A stretch of DNA of 64,000 nucleotides, from NCBI RefSeq assembly GCF_030817415.1, contig NZ_JAUSZI010000002.1:3224001-3288000 (forward strand), in the 5' to 3' direction. Origin of the DNA: Streptomyces umbrinus. GTDB lineage: Bacteria > Actinomycetota > Actinomycetes > Streptomycetales > Streptomycetaceae. This document shows positions 53,994 through 64,000 of the stretch, one piece after another. Positions within the stretch are counted from its first letter, which is position 1. Each line of letters starts with the position of its first letter. The notes below the pieces were generated by a model. That model did no database searches, was not told the DNA's origin, and was given only the letters and a program-made list of their open reading frames with translations. The position numbers and the translations under genes are program-made.

Positions 53994-54551
53994 TCAGTCC
54001 GCGGCGAGCCGAAACGCCATCCGCCCGAAACTGACCTGGTCCCCGACCTGGACAACGGCCGCCCCGATCACCCGCCGCCCGTTCACGGACGTGCCATTGG
54101 TCGAGCCCAGATCCCGCAGCACCCACATACCGCCCTGGCGGGTGAGCTCGGCGTGCACACGGGACACCGTCTCGTGGCTGAGCCGCAGACCACTGGCCGG
54201 GTCGCGGCCGATACGCAGCGGGTACCGGTTGTCGGGCCGGGGCAGCAGCAGCTTGGGGAGCCGCTCGGCCTGCCACGCCCTGCGCAGCCGCACGGTGAAG
54301 CCGGAGACCGCCTCGACCGCGCCGAACAGCATCCGCGACCAACGGTTCTCCGTCTGCAGGTCGGCGGTGAGCGCGGCGAGTTCGTCCAAGGTGCGGGCGG
54401 CGAAGGCGAGTTCCATCCGCAGTACGAACGTGTCGTGCGAGAGCCTTCCGAGGGCGACGCCCTCCCGCAGCACCCTCAGCGCCCGGTCGCGCTCGGCGTC
54501 CGACAACCGCGCGGGAGCGGGATAGGTGTGGAACTCGGAGGACGACGTCAC
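53994..54551 (-). CDS. DUF1707 and FHA domain protein
   Basis: The 185-residue protein has a short N-terminal DUF1707 module (RLSDAERDRALRVLREG..GRLSHDTFVLRMELAFAAR) and a C-terminal FHA domain (YPLRIGRDPASGLRLS, SRVHAEL, LRDLGSTNGTSVNGRR) that binds phosphothreonine. It is likely a read-out protein of a Ser/Thr kinase. GTG 54551 gives VTSSSEFHTYPAPARL. No kinase is adjacent. It is divergent from treZ. Confidence 0.88.
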   Translation of the reverse strand: MTSSSEFHTYPAPARLSDAERDRALRVLREGVALGRLSHDTFVLRMELAFAARTLDELAALTADLQTENRWSRMLFGAVEAVSGFTVRLRRAWQAERLPKLLLPRPDNRYPLRIGRDPASGLRLSHETVSRVHAELTRQGGMWVLRDLGSTNGTSVNGRRVIGAAVVQVGDQVSFGRMAFRLAAD

Positions 54552-54732
54552 GGAGCCGATTGTCTGGCAGCGCGGCCGGAGTGTCCAGAAAACGCAGCAC
54601 TTCAGAGCAGTACCTACGTCGGATCCGGTCCTTTCAAGTCGTTCGATCCGGAGGATTCGAAGGTGAATTGATCTCGTTTGACGCACCATGGGACCGGTGA
54701 CGTCACGGTGAGCAGACGAGGGAGAACCGTCC

Positions 54733-56478
54733 GTGCAGTTCGAGGTGTGGGCACCACAGGCCGACCGCATGACGCTCCACTGCGCGGACACCACGCGCGC
54801 GCTGGAGCCCGATCCGGAGCGCGTGGGGTGGTGGACGGGAGAGGCCGAGGCGCAGGACGGGACGCGGTACGGGTTCGCGGTCGACGACGGCCCCGTACTG
54901 CCCGATCCGCGCTCGCGCAGGCAGCCGGACGGGCCCGACGGGCTGAGCGCGGTCGTCGAGCACGAGCGGTACGCGTGGCGTACGGAGTGGGCGGGGCGCG
55001 GGCTGCCGGGCGCCGTGCTGTACGAGCTGCACGTGGGCACGTACACGCGCGAGGGAACCCTGGACGCGGCGGCCGAGCGGCTCGGGCATCTGGTGGAACT
55101 GGGCGTGACGCACGTCGAGTTGATGCCGCTGTGCCCGTTCCCGGGGCGGCACGGCTGGGGGTACGAGGGGGTGTCGCTGTGGGCCGTGCACGAGCCGTAC
55201 GGCAGCCCCGAGGCGCTGAAGCGCTTTGTCGACCGGGCGCACGAGCTCGGGCTCGGTGTCGTCCTGGACGTCGTGCACAACCACCTGGGGCCGTCCGGCA
55301 ACTATCTGCCCGCCTTCGGGCCGTACTTCACTCAGACGCACCACACGCCCTGGGGCGCCGCCGTGAACCTGGACGCGCCCGGCTCGGACGAGGTGCGTGC
55401 GTTCCTGCTCGGCAGCGCTCTGGCGTGGCTGCGCGACTACCGGTTCGACGGGCTGCGGCTGGACGCCGTGCACGCGCTGCGCGACACGCGCGCGTGCCAC
55501 TTCCTGGAGGAACTGTCGGCCGCCGTGGACACGTTCGCCGAGGAGCAGGGCCGGCCGCTGTTCCTCATCGCCGAGTCGGACCTGGCGGACCCGCGGATCA
55601 TCACACCCCGCAAGGAGAACGGGCTCGGGCTGCACGCGCAGTGGAACGACGACTTCCACCACGCGCTCCACACCGCGCTGACCGGTGAGACACAGGGCTA
55701 CTACGCGGACTTCGGCCGGTCCCCGCTCGCCTCGGTCGCGAAGACGCTGACCACGGGCTTCTTCCACGACGGTACGTACTCGAGCTTCCGCGGTCGCCGG
55801 CACGGCCGCCCGCTGGACCTCACGAAGGTCTCCGCGCACCGCCTCCTGGGGTACACGCAGACCCACGACCAGATCGGCAACCGCGCCCAGGGCGACCGGC
55901 TCTCGGCCTCCCTCTCCCCCGGCCTGCTGGCCTGCGCGGCCGCGCTGACGCTGACCGGGCCGTTCACGCCGATGCTGTTCATGGGCGAGGAGTGGGCGGC
56001 GGGCACGCCCTGGCAGTTCTTCACGGACCACACGGATCCCGAGCTGGCGGAGGCCGTACGCCGGGGCAGGCGACGGGAGTTCGCTGCGCACGGGTGGGCG
56101 GAGGAGGATGTCCCGGACCCGCAGGACCCCGCCACCCGTGACCGCTCCTGCCTGGACTGGTCCGAACCGGAGAACGGGCTCCACGCGCGCGTGCTCGACT
56201 GGTATCGCGAGCTCATCGCCCTGCGGCACACCCAGCCGGACCTCTCCGACCCCGACCTGGCGGACGTCAAGGTCGCATTCGACGAGCACACCCGCTGGCT
56301 CGCCTTCCGCCGCGGTGACGTCCGGGTGGCCGTGAACCTCGGCAAGGACCCCGCGGCGATCCCCCTCGGCACCCGGCCTGCCCGCGTACTGGCGGCGTGG
56401 GAGCCGGTGGAGGTTCCGGGGGCGGACGGAGTGCTCAGCCTGCCGGGCGAGTCGTGTGTGGTGCTTCTGCAGGGGTGA
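54733..56478 (+). CDS. treZ: Maltooligosyl trehalose trehalohydrolase TreZ
   Basis: The 581-residue GH13_10 enzyme releases trehalose from the chain end made by TreY. A short N-terminal CBM48 (FEVWAPQADRMTLH) is followed by VLYELHVGTYTREGTL, VVHNHLGPSGNYL, catalytic Asp in DGLRLDAVHALRD, acid/base Glu in FLIAESDLADPR and THDQIGNRAQGDR. It completes the TreXYZ set but lies 4.5 kb after treY, separated by peptidase, inhibitor and FHA genes. GTG 54733 is the start. Confidence 0.95.
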   Translation: MQFEVWAPQADRMTLHCADTTRALEPDPERVGWWTGEAEAQDGTRYGFAVDDGPVLPDPRSRRQPDGPDGLSAVVEHERYAWRTEWAGRGLPGAVLYELHVGTYTREGTLDAAAERLGHLVELGVTHVELMPLCPFPGRHGWGYEGVSLWAVHEPYGSPEALKRFVDRAHELGLGVVLDVVHNHLGPSGNYLPAFGPYFTQTHHTPWGAAVNLDAPGSDEVRAFLLGSALAWLRDYRFDGLRLDAVHALRDTRACHFLEELSAAVDTFAEEQGRPLFLIAESDLADPRIITPRKENGLGLHAQWNDDFHHALHTALTGETQGYYADFGRSPLASVAKTLTTGFFHDGTYSSFRGRRHGRPLDLTKVSAHRLLGYTQTHDQIGNRAQGDRLSASLSPGLLACAAALTLTGPFTPMLFMGEEWAAGTPWQFFTDHTDPELAEAVRRGRRREFAAHGWAEEDVPDPQDPATRDRSCLDWSEPENGLHARVLDWYRELIALRHTQPDLSDPDLADVKVAFDEHTRWLAFRRGDVRVAVNLGKDPAAIPLGTRPARVLAAWEPVEVPGADGVLSLPGESCVVLLQG

Positions 56479-56517
56479 CCGGGTGGTGCTTCCGCAGGGG
56501 CGACGGGGGCGCTCCCC

Positions 56518-57447
56518 CTACAGCGTCTCGTCCGTCTCGTCCCGCAGTTCCGTGACCCGTTCCAGCAGGATCGCCTCCCAGGAGCGCCGCAGTTGGGAGC
56601 GGAGGAGCGGCACGGGGCCCTTGTCGTGGTTCCGGAGGCGGTCGGCGAGGCGGGTGAGGGTGTCGCAGCGGGCGAGCCACAGGCCGCGCAGACAGGGGCG
56701 GGCGCCGTAACCGGCGAGGGTGGCCGCGCGGACGGCGGCGGGGGCGCCGACGGCGAGGGCGAGGCCGGCGATGTCCTCGGCCGGGTCGCCGACCACCGCG
56801 TCGGTCCAGTCGAGGACGCCGCGTACGCGGCCGTCGGCGCTGACCACGAGGTGCTCGCCCTTGAGGTCGTGGTGGACGAGGAAGGCGGCACCGGGCTGCG
56901 CGGCGAGCTGGCCGGCCGCGGGCGCGGTCAGCTGCTGGAGCCGGGCGGGGTCGAACTCGTCGGCCGCGGCGAGCTGTTCGGCGGCCCGCTCGGCGGCGGT
57001 CCGGAGCACTTCGAGGGACCGGGGCGCGGCCCGGGGCACACCGAACGCCTCGGCCTGGCGCACCGGCACCTCGCGCAGTCCCGTGAGCAGTCCCGCCAGG
57101 TCGGCCTCGCCCACGGCGGAGACGTCCTGCCGCTCGCCTGAGCCGCCCGGGATCAGCGTGTCGAGCGTGTACGTCAGACCGCTCGCCCACTCGCCGTGCG
57201 CGATGCTCACCGGCACGGAGACGCCGATGTGGGGGCGCACCAGGTCGCGCAGCCGCAGTTCGCGCCGCTGGCGCAGGGAGGCCTCGCGGTCCGGGGCGAG
57301 CCGCAGCACATGGCGTGCGCCCACGAACCAGGTGGAGTGCTCGCCGCCCTCGGCGACGGGCCGGATCTCGGGCCCGTCGCCATCTGGGAGGAGGGAGCGG
57401 ACGAGGCGTCGCACGGTGTCCGCGGTGGGTGTCGCTGCCTGGGTCAT
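56518..57447 (-). CDS. Phosphotransferase of the aminoglycoside kinase fold
   Basis: The 309-residue protein has an APH fold: N-lobe with VLRLAPDREASLRQ, catalytic HHDLKGEHLVV (HxDxxxxH-like) and metal loop LDWTDAVVGDPAEDIAG. The substrate is unknown. It ends 39 bases after the treZ stop on the opposite strand. It starts 45 bases after the Xaa-Pro peptidase gene, same strand, and may be part of its transcript. Confidence 0.85.
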   Translation of the reverse strand: MTQAATPTADTVRRLVRSLLPDGDGPEIRPVAEGGEHSTWFVGARHVLRLAPDREASLRQRRELRLRDLVRPHIGVSVPVSIAHGEWASGLTYTLDTLIPGGSGERQDVSAVGEADLAGLLTGLREVPVRQAEAFGVPRAAPRSLEVLRTAAERAAEQLAAADEFDPARLQQLTAPAAGQLAAQPGAAFLVHHDLKGEHLVVSADGRVRGVLDWTDAVVGDPAEDIAGLALAVGAPAAVRAATLAGYGARPCLRGLWLARCDTLTRLADRLRNHDKGPVPLLRSQLRRSWEAILLERVTELRDETDETL

Positions 57448-57492
57448 GGTCGCGCCGTCTGCCGTTCGGGGTCCGGTGTCTCCTGGGGGTGG

Positions 57493-58617
57493 TCAGTGCA
57501 CGACGGCCATCTCCCGGGAGGTGTTGTTGAGGCGGTGTCCACCGTCCTCGGTGACCGTCACGATGTCCTCTATGCGTACTCCGAAACGGCCCGGCAGATA
57601 GATTCCGGGCTCTACGGAGAAGCACATCCCGGGCACGAGCGGCTGTTCCTCGCCCTCGATCATGTAGGGCGGTTCGTGGGTGGTGACGCCGATGCCGTGC
57701 CCGGTGCGATGGATGAAGCGGTCGCCGTACCCGGCCTCGGTGATGTGCGCGCGGGCGACCCGGTCGACGTCCTGGCAGGCGATGCCCGGCCGTACGGCCC
57801 GGAACGCCGCCTCCTGGGCCTCTCGGACGACGTCGTGGACTCGTCGCTCCTCGGCGCTCGGTTCGCCGACGTGCACGGTGCGGGAGGTGTCGGAGCCGTA
57901 GCCGTGCTTGAGTCCTCCGAAGTCGAGGACGACCATGTCGCCGTTCTCGATGACGCGTTCGCCCGCCTCGTGGTGCGGGTTGGCGCCGTTCGGTCCCGAC
58001 CCGACGACCGTGAAGTCCACCTGTGAGTGCCCGAACCGCCGCAGCAGATCGGCGAGATCACCGGCGACCTCCGACTCGCGGCGGCCGGCGAAGGAGACCT
58101 TGAGGATCTCCTCGTACGTCGCGTCCGCGGCCGCTCCCGCCGCCGCCAGCCGCTCCAGTTCCGCCGCGTCCTTGACGGCCCGGAGCATCGGCAGGCCCTC
58201 GGTGAGGGAGACGTACGAGGTGCCGGGCAGCGCCTTCTGGAGGCCCAGCAGATGCAGCGCCCAGGCGTTGTCGCTGACGCCGAAGCGGCCCGAGGCGTCG
58301 AGGAGCGGGGCCGTCGTCGCGTACGGGTCCTTGCCGTCGGTCCAGTCGCGCAGGGTCAGCGCGGGCGCGCCCGCCGCCTTCTCGGCGTCCGGTGCCTCCA
58401 GGGTGGGCACGACGAGCACGGGGTCCTGTCCGGCGGCGAGCACCAGCAGGGTGAGCCGCTCGGTGGCCGCGGGCGGCGCGTAGCCGGTGAGCCAGACGAG
58501 GTCGGGGCCGGGCGCGACCAGTACTCCGGCGAGCCCGGCGTCGGCGGCGGCCCGTGCGGCGCGCTCCATCCGTGCCTGGTAGTCGTCGGCGGTGAAGGGC
58601 GCGGGCGTGCCGGTCAT
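57493..58617 (-). CDS. M24-family Xaa-Pro peptidase
   Basis: The 374-residue metallopeptidase has a creatinase-like N-domain and the pita-bread catalytic domain. The five dinuclear metal ligands are visible: Asp in VLDFGG, Asp in GSDTSRT, His in GHGIGVTTHE, Glu in FSVEPGIY and Glu in VRIEDIV. It cleaves dipeptides or N-terminal residues before proline. ATG 58617 is chosen. In relatives a LysE gene is expected next to it; its remnant lies at 58742. Confidence 0.92.
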   Translation of the reverse strand: MTGTPAPFTADDYQARMERAARAAADAGLAGVLVAPGPDLVWLTGYAPPAATERLTLLVLAAGQDPVLVVPTLEAPDAEKAAGAPALTLRDWTDGKDPYATTAPLLDASGRFGVSDNAWALHLLGLQKALPGTSYVSLTEGLPMLRAVKDAAELERLAAAGAAADATYEEILKVSFAGRRESEVAGDLADLLRRFGHSQVDFTVVGSGPNGANPHHEAGERVIENGDMVVLDFGGLKHGYGSDTSRTVHVGEPSAEERRVHDVVREAQEAAFRAVRPGIACQDVDRVARAHITEAGYGDRFIHRTGHGIGVTTHEPPYMIEGEEQPLVPGMCFSVEPGIYLPGRFGVRIEDIVTVTEDGGHRLNNTSREMAVVH

Positions 58618-58741
58618 CCGGGCCTCCGTGGTTCAAAAGGGGCTACGGGCAGCATCCTGCCCGGACAGCGGGGGCGGCGCGAGCCGGTCACCACTACTTT
58701 CGCGACAGCGGCTTCCGTGACAGCGCCTTGTGGTGACGGCA

Positions 58742-58813
58742 TCAGCTCTCCAGGGCGAGGCGGGCGCCGAGGAGCAGCAGCACTCCTCCGGAGACCTGTT
58801 CCAGCGTCTCTGA
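58742..58813 (-). pseudogene. LysE-family exporter remnant (last ~23 codons)
   Basis: The minus-strand sequence ends TLEQVSGGVLLLLGARLALE then Ser and stop, which matches the C-terminal amphipathic helix of LysE translocators. Everything upstream is gone: the coding similarity ends at 58813, next to the RE side of the TnpB element. It is the trace of a gene broken by the insertion. Confidence 0.7.
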
Positions 58814-58814
58814 T

Positions 58815-60920
58815 CAGCTTAGGGAAACATAGTCAGGCCCAGTGCCTGGTATGTGTTCCCACCGGGGAGGGGAGGCGTGGGCGTGCAGGTGGAAACCCGC
58901 ACCCAGGACTGCCCCTCGCGGACGGTGTGTGCTGATCGTCGTCACGCCCTGGTTCCGGAGGGCTGCACGAGGCAGCCGGGTCCGGTCCGTGTGCGCGTGT
59001 CCCTCCGGACGCTGGCCCGCCAGCGGGGGAGGGTGTCCGGCGTCGCCTGGGCGTCGGACATGCTGCTTTCGTCGGGCCGGTCTTGGATCTGTCCCGACTG
59101 GTCTTCGGCGTGATGACCGCCTGGGCTTCGAGTTTGTCGACCACGTTGCGGATCACCATGGCGCCGCTGGTGCGGTCCATGACGGTTTTCGCCTGGTGGG
59201 TGAGTCCGCGTGCGGCGATGCGCCGCCAGGCACCCTGGTCACGGTCGCCCTGCCAGCCGCACGAGCGGCAGACGGCCCATTTCCAGCCCGGCACGGTCGG
59301 CCGGTCGGGGGGCGGTGGCGTAGCAGAACCAGACACTGCGGGCAGTGCTTCGAGGTGTTGCGGGCCACAACCGTCACCACGGCGATGCCCGCCTCGGCGG
59401 ACAGATGCCGCATCCGGTCCACGATCTGCCCACGCACCGCCTGTGACATGCGGGTGTTGTGGCCCTGGCCCATGCCCTGGGCTTCCATCGACCGCAGGTC
59501 CTCGACGTAAATGACGGTGGCCCCGGCGGCGATCGCCTGGTCCACGGCCCAGCGGGCGGCAGACCAGGACAGGGCGTCGTTCAGGTTCGAGCGGCGGGTC
59601 GAGACGCGCCGGATCTCATCGGTGAGAACCTGGCGCTTGTCCGTGAGGGCATGGCGTTCCGCACCGCTGATGAGCCGGTCGTACTGGTCGGCCTTGGTGT
59701 GCAGGGACTCGCCCTGACGGCGCAGCCGGTGCTGCCTGGCGAGGACACCGCAGGAGCGGAACATGCCGCCACTGCCGAGCGTGATGATCCGTCCGTCGTC
59801 GTGGAGCCGGGTGGCACCCGCGCTGAGCAGGGTGTTCAGCCCCCAGTCCACGCCAAGAGCCACTGTGTGGCCGGTGCGCTGGGCCTTCGGGACGGGGTGG
59901 GTGTAGGCGAGATCCGCCCGTACTTCGCCCTGGCGTATGCGGAGGGTGGGCAGGTGCAGGACCGCGTTCGCGGGGATCGTCGGCGGCAGCGCGATCGGGC
60001 CGGCGACCCATGTCCAGTCCGCGTACGACTGCGGGTCGGGGCGGGTGGGCAGCTGCAAGCGCAAGAGCGCCCGGCCCGGCTCGTCGGCGCGTTCGATGGT
60101 GGCCTGCTGCCCGTCGCAGGCGGACAGCAGAAGCATTCGGGCAATGCGAGGCTCCCCTTCCAGCTCGAAGACGTCGGCCGGCATCAGGTCGTTCTTCTGC
60201 CGGAAGGCGGTGATCTGCCGGGTGCGTGAGGTGATGACGGTGGACGGCAGGAACTGTCCGCCCGGCACCGCCTCACGAACGGCATCCCACTCATCGGCGG
60301 TGCGCTTTTTCGGGTCTGCGGGCCACGTCTTGAGAATTCCGGCGGTCAGGTCGGCCCGCCACTTCGCCGCACGCAGGGTACGCCCGGCCTGCTCCTGCGC
60401 CATGCGGACGATCCGGTCATTGACCTTGGCGCCAGGCTTCACGGTCCAGCCGAGGCGACGCAGGGCCATCCATGTGTTCGACGGCAGCTTCCCGGCCTCC
60501 CGCATCCACACCGGAGGCCAGCACATCCACATCAAGGGTGTTCCAGCGCTCGGCCAGCAGGGAGGCGACCATGCCCGACACCAGATCAGCGGCCCAGCCC
60601 ACCCTCCCCCACTCTCGGCTTCGCTCGAGCGGGGGACCCCCATCGCCAGCACCGAGGCGGACAGGAGTTCACCCGTCTTCTCCTCCACACCCCGTCGCAG
60701 CGGGCCACGGGCGCAGGCGGTGCGGGCACTCTTGCCCTCAGCGAGCGGCAACTTCCGGCTCACCCGTGCCCCCTTCCCGCCCGCGATGCTGTCATCCGAT
60801 CAACGACACACCCAGCGGAAGGTCACGCATTCGATCCACGTACTCACATACGACCCCGACCCCGACACCGAGCACACAGCATGACGCCGACGCATGACGA
60901 ATCACTACGGATACCTAAGG
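58815..60920 (-). mobile_element. Decayed IS605-type TnpB element (approximate borders)
   Basis: The tnpB frames lie between two gene remnants that do not belong together. The left border is near 58815-58830. A hairpin CAGGC...GCCTG (about 58834-58850) is placed where the RE/omega-RNA end of such elements sits. The right border is before 60921, where metallophosphoesterase sequence begins. No tnpA is present. Exact target-site sequence cannot be fixed; CTTAGGGAAAC on the left and CCTAAGGAAAT on the right are similar but not proof. Confidence 0.6.
58833..60763 (-). pseudogene. tnpB: TnpB-related RNA-guided nuclease gene with at least three frameshifts
   Basis: From 60763 the frame opens SRKLPLAEGKSAR, then shifts near 60600 (GWAADLVSGMVASLLAERW, residues in another frame), returns near 60495 (REAGKLPSNTWMALRRLGW), and continues with RuvC I GVDWGLNTLLSAG, RuvC II IYVEDLRSMEAQG and zinc pair CPQC. 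At the C6 run 59307-59312 the frame changes again; CRSCGWQGDRDQGA (second zinc pair and RuvC III Asp) follows in the new frame down to a stop at 58833. All three catalytic residues are present across frames. The gene is therefore broken, unless the homopolymer shift is a sequence error. Confidence 0.85.
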
Positions 60921-61259
60921 AAATGCGGGACCCTGCCGGCGCTGCTCGCCTTCCACCACCAGCCGGTGGCGCCGCACCATCCGCTGCCCGACGCACACCA
61001 GCTGCGCCGGCCGTCGACGCCGGCCGCGCTGCTGGAGCGCAGGAGCGAGGTCGCCGGGATCATCACCGGGCACGCCCACACGCCCGCGGCCACGACGTTC
61101 GGCGGGCGGCCGCTGGTCGTCGGGCCCTGAGTGACCTGGACGCTGCGGCTGCCGTGGGAGGGCGAGGGTGCGGCGGACCGGGAGGCACCTCCCGGATTCG
61201 CCTTTCATGTGCTGGCCGACGAGGGCCGGTTGACGAGCCACTTCAGGGTGGCCGTGTGA
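60921..61259 (+). pseudogene. Metallophosphoesterase gene remnant (3' part with an internal stop)
   Basis: From about 60925 the frame reads GTLPALLAFHHQPVAPHHPL and GIITGHAHTPAATTFGGRPL, the C-terminal HHxP and GHxH metal-binding boxes of cyclic-nucleotide-type phosphoesterases. A TGA at 61128-61130 interrupts it right after VVGP. The same frame continues as VTWTLRLPWEGEG...TSHFRVAV to a second TGA at 61257. The 5' half is missing at the TnpB border. It is a double-broken gene; a 25-bp tandem repeat begins inside its last codons. Confidence 0.75.
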
Positions 61260-61345
61260 CGCCGGGTCCGGCGTGACCGTGTGACGCCGGGTCCGGCGTG
61301 ACCGTGTGACGCCGGGTCCGGCGTGGCCGTATGACGCCGGGTCCC
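61250..61345. repeat. 25-bp tandem repeat, 3.8 copies
   Basis: Units GACCGTGTGACGCCGGGTCC plus GGCGT occur at 61250, 61275, 61300 and a partial copy at 61325. Each contains CGCCGG-GT-CCGGCG, so each copy can form a small hairpin. The array lies between the phosphoesterase remnant (+) and the PDZ gene stop (-). Confidence 0.9.
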
Positions 61346-61346
61346 G

Positions 61347-62021
61347 TCAGGTGACTACGCCGGGTGTCACCGACAGCTGCTGGTAGCCGCCGCTCGCGTG
61401 CCGCAGCGTGAGCGTGACCGCGGTGCCGGGGCGCGCGGCGGCGACGGCCCGCGCGAGGTCGGCGGCCGAGTCGACACGGGTCCTGCCGAAGACGAGCAGG
61501 ACGTCACCCCGTACGAGACCCGCGGTGTAGCCGGGTCCGGGGACGTGCACGCCGACGAGGAGCGCGCCCGGGCCCTTGGAGGAGTCGACGACCTCCACGC
61601 CGAGGGTGGGGCGCCCCTCGGGCGAGTCGTTCCGCGGATCCCGGGACGGATTCTTCGGCGAGGCGGAACTCCCGGCGCCTGGGGCCGATTTAGAGCCGCC
61701 CGGCCCCTGCGTCGATCCCTGTGCCGGGCCCTCCACCGACCCTTGCGCCGGGCCGGATGCTCCCTGCGCACCACCCTGTTCGCCCGCCTCCCTCCGCAGG
61801 TCGGCCAGCTTGCTCATCCCGATCACCGTGGCGCCCACGGTGCCGAGGCCGATCCCCGACAGCACGAGGACCGCCCCGACGAACAGGCTGAACAACAAGG
61901 TCATGAGCCGTCGCCCGCGCCGGCGTGCGGCGTGCGGGCGGCGGACCGTGCCGGGAGCCGGGCGGCCGCCGCCCGGCTCCCGGCCCGGCATCGGTTTGGG
62001 ACGCAATGCGGTCTGTTCCAT
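61347..62021 (-). CDS. Membrane-anchored PDZ domain protein
   Basis: The 224-residue protein has a basic N-terminus, one membrane helix (LLFSLFVGAVLVLSGIGLG), a repetitive Gly/Pro/Gln/Ser linker (GPAQGSVEGPAQGSTQGPGG) and a C-terminal PDZ domain (LGVEVVDSSKGPGALLVGV, GLVRGDVLLVFG, VDSAADLARAV). There is no protease domain, so it probably presents or binds exported proteins at the membrane. It shares direction with the geosmin synthase gene but is separated by a terminator. Confidence 0.82.
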   Translation of the reverse strand: MEQTALRPKPMPGREPGGGRPAPGTVRRPHAARRRGRRLMTLLFSLFVGAVLVLSGIGLGTVGATVIGMSKLADLRREAGEQGGAQGASGPAQGSVEGPAQGSTQGPGGSKSAPGAGSSASPKNPSRDPRNDSPEGRPTLGVEVVDSSKGPGALLVGVHVPGPGYTAGLVRGDVLLVFGRTRVDSAADLARAVAAARPGTAVTLTLRHASGGYQQLSVTPGVVT

Positions 62022-62137
62022 GGATCGCCTCCGGCCAGAGCTCTACCCTCCGCAGCGGCCCACCATGGTCCTCGAACGGGTGATGCGATTCGTTCCCGCT
62101 CGACCGGTCCGTCCATCAGCTTTTCCGGCGACGCGAC

Positions 62138-62188
62138 CAGCCGGAGATCGACCCCGTCGACCGGGGCGTCGGGGTCGATCTCCGGCTG
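62138..62188 (-). terminator. 18-bp terminator downstream of geosmin synthase
   Basis: CAGCCGGAGATCGACCCC (62138-62155) and GGGGTCGATCTCCGGCTG (62171-62188) form a perfect stem with a 15-base loop. It lies 18 bases after the minus-strand stop at 62206. Confidence 0.9.
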
Positions 62189-62205
62189 GGAGAGGCCTCG
62201 TACCG

Positions 62206-63999
<1,794 letters not shown>

Positions 64000-64000
64000 G

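Overview
The window is chromosomal DNA of a Streptomyces (or very close relative). Base composition is high-GC with heavily GC-biased third codon positions. Genes often start with GTG and are coupled by ATGA or GTGA overlaps. The gene content is typical of the genus: geosmin synthase, a Streptomyces subtilisin inhibitor, an erm(O)-mgt type macrolide resistance pair, a HEPN protein of the SAV2148 type, TreX/TreY/TreZ trehalose genes and the assimilatory sulfate reduction operon. No rRNA, tRNA or CRISPR array was seen.

Layout. 1-4657: right end of a nonribosomal peptide locus, with the 3' part of an adenylation-carrier protein gene, a SyrP/DdaC-like non-heme iron oxygenase and an SbnB/SbnA pair that makes L-2,3-diaminopropionate. 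4742-10309: AidB-like acyl-CoA dehydrogenase, GAF regulator, secreted protein of unknown function, GNAT acetyltransferase. 10449-20186: one long sulfur block (sulfite reductase, small zinc ribbon protein, cysH, cysC, cysD, cysN, a sulfonate-type ABC importer and a CbiX-like chelatase), with two short cysteine-containing leader peptides, one before the reductase and one before the transporter. 20428-22959: a less GC-rich patch with a CxxC protein, an orphan LanC-like cyclase and a SUKH protein. 23275-27734: small metabolic and unknown genes. 28198-31612: MMPL transporter and a CDP-alcohol phosphatidyltransferase, convergent across an 18-bp terminator. 31943-34315: mgt and erm(O)-like genes behind a leader peptide and a WblC/WhiB7-like promoter. 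34523-37601: sugar ABC importer without its own ATPase. 37826-42928: kinase-fold protein, LysR/EamA pair, DnaQ-like exonuclease, HEPN protein.

43032-45294 holds what I read as a copper amine oxidase split into two secreted proteins. 45474-56478 carries glgX/treX, treY and treZ, which convert glycogen to trehalose. Between treY and treZ sit two paralogous M14 carboxypeptidases, a subtilisin inhibitor, an FHA protein and a 280-bp minisatellite. 56518-58617: a phosphotransferase and an Xaa-Pro peptidase. 58742-61259: a decayed TnpB element lying between the broken 3' ends of a LysE exporter gene and a metallophosphoesterase gene. 61347 to the end: a PDZ protein and the 3' part of geosmin synthase.

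Most of the window looks like conserved Streptomyces chromosome. The clearly accessory parts are the left edge, the LanC/SUKH patch and the TnpB scar. Eight copies of one intergenic repeat family (core GGGGCGCGGGGAACTGCGCG) are scattered through it, and one copy has become the C-terminus of a transporter. All identifications come from reading motifs and gene order; no database search was run.
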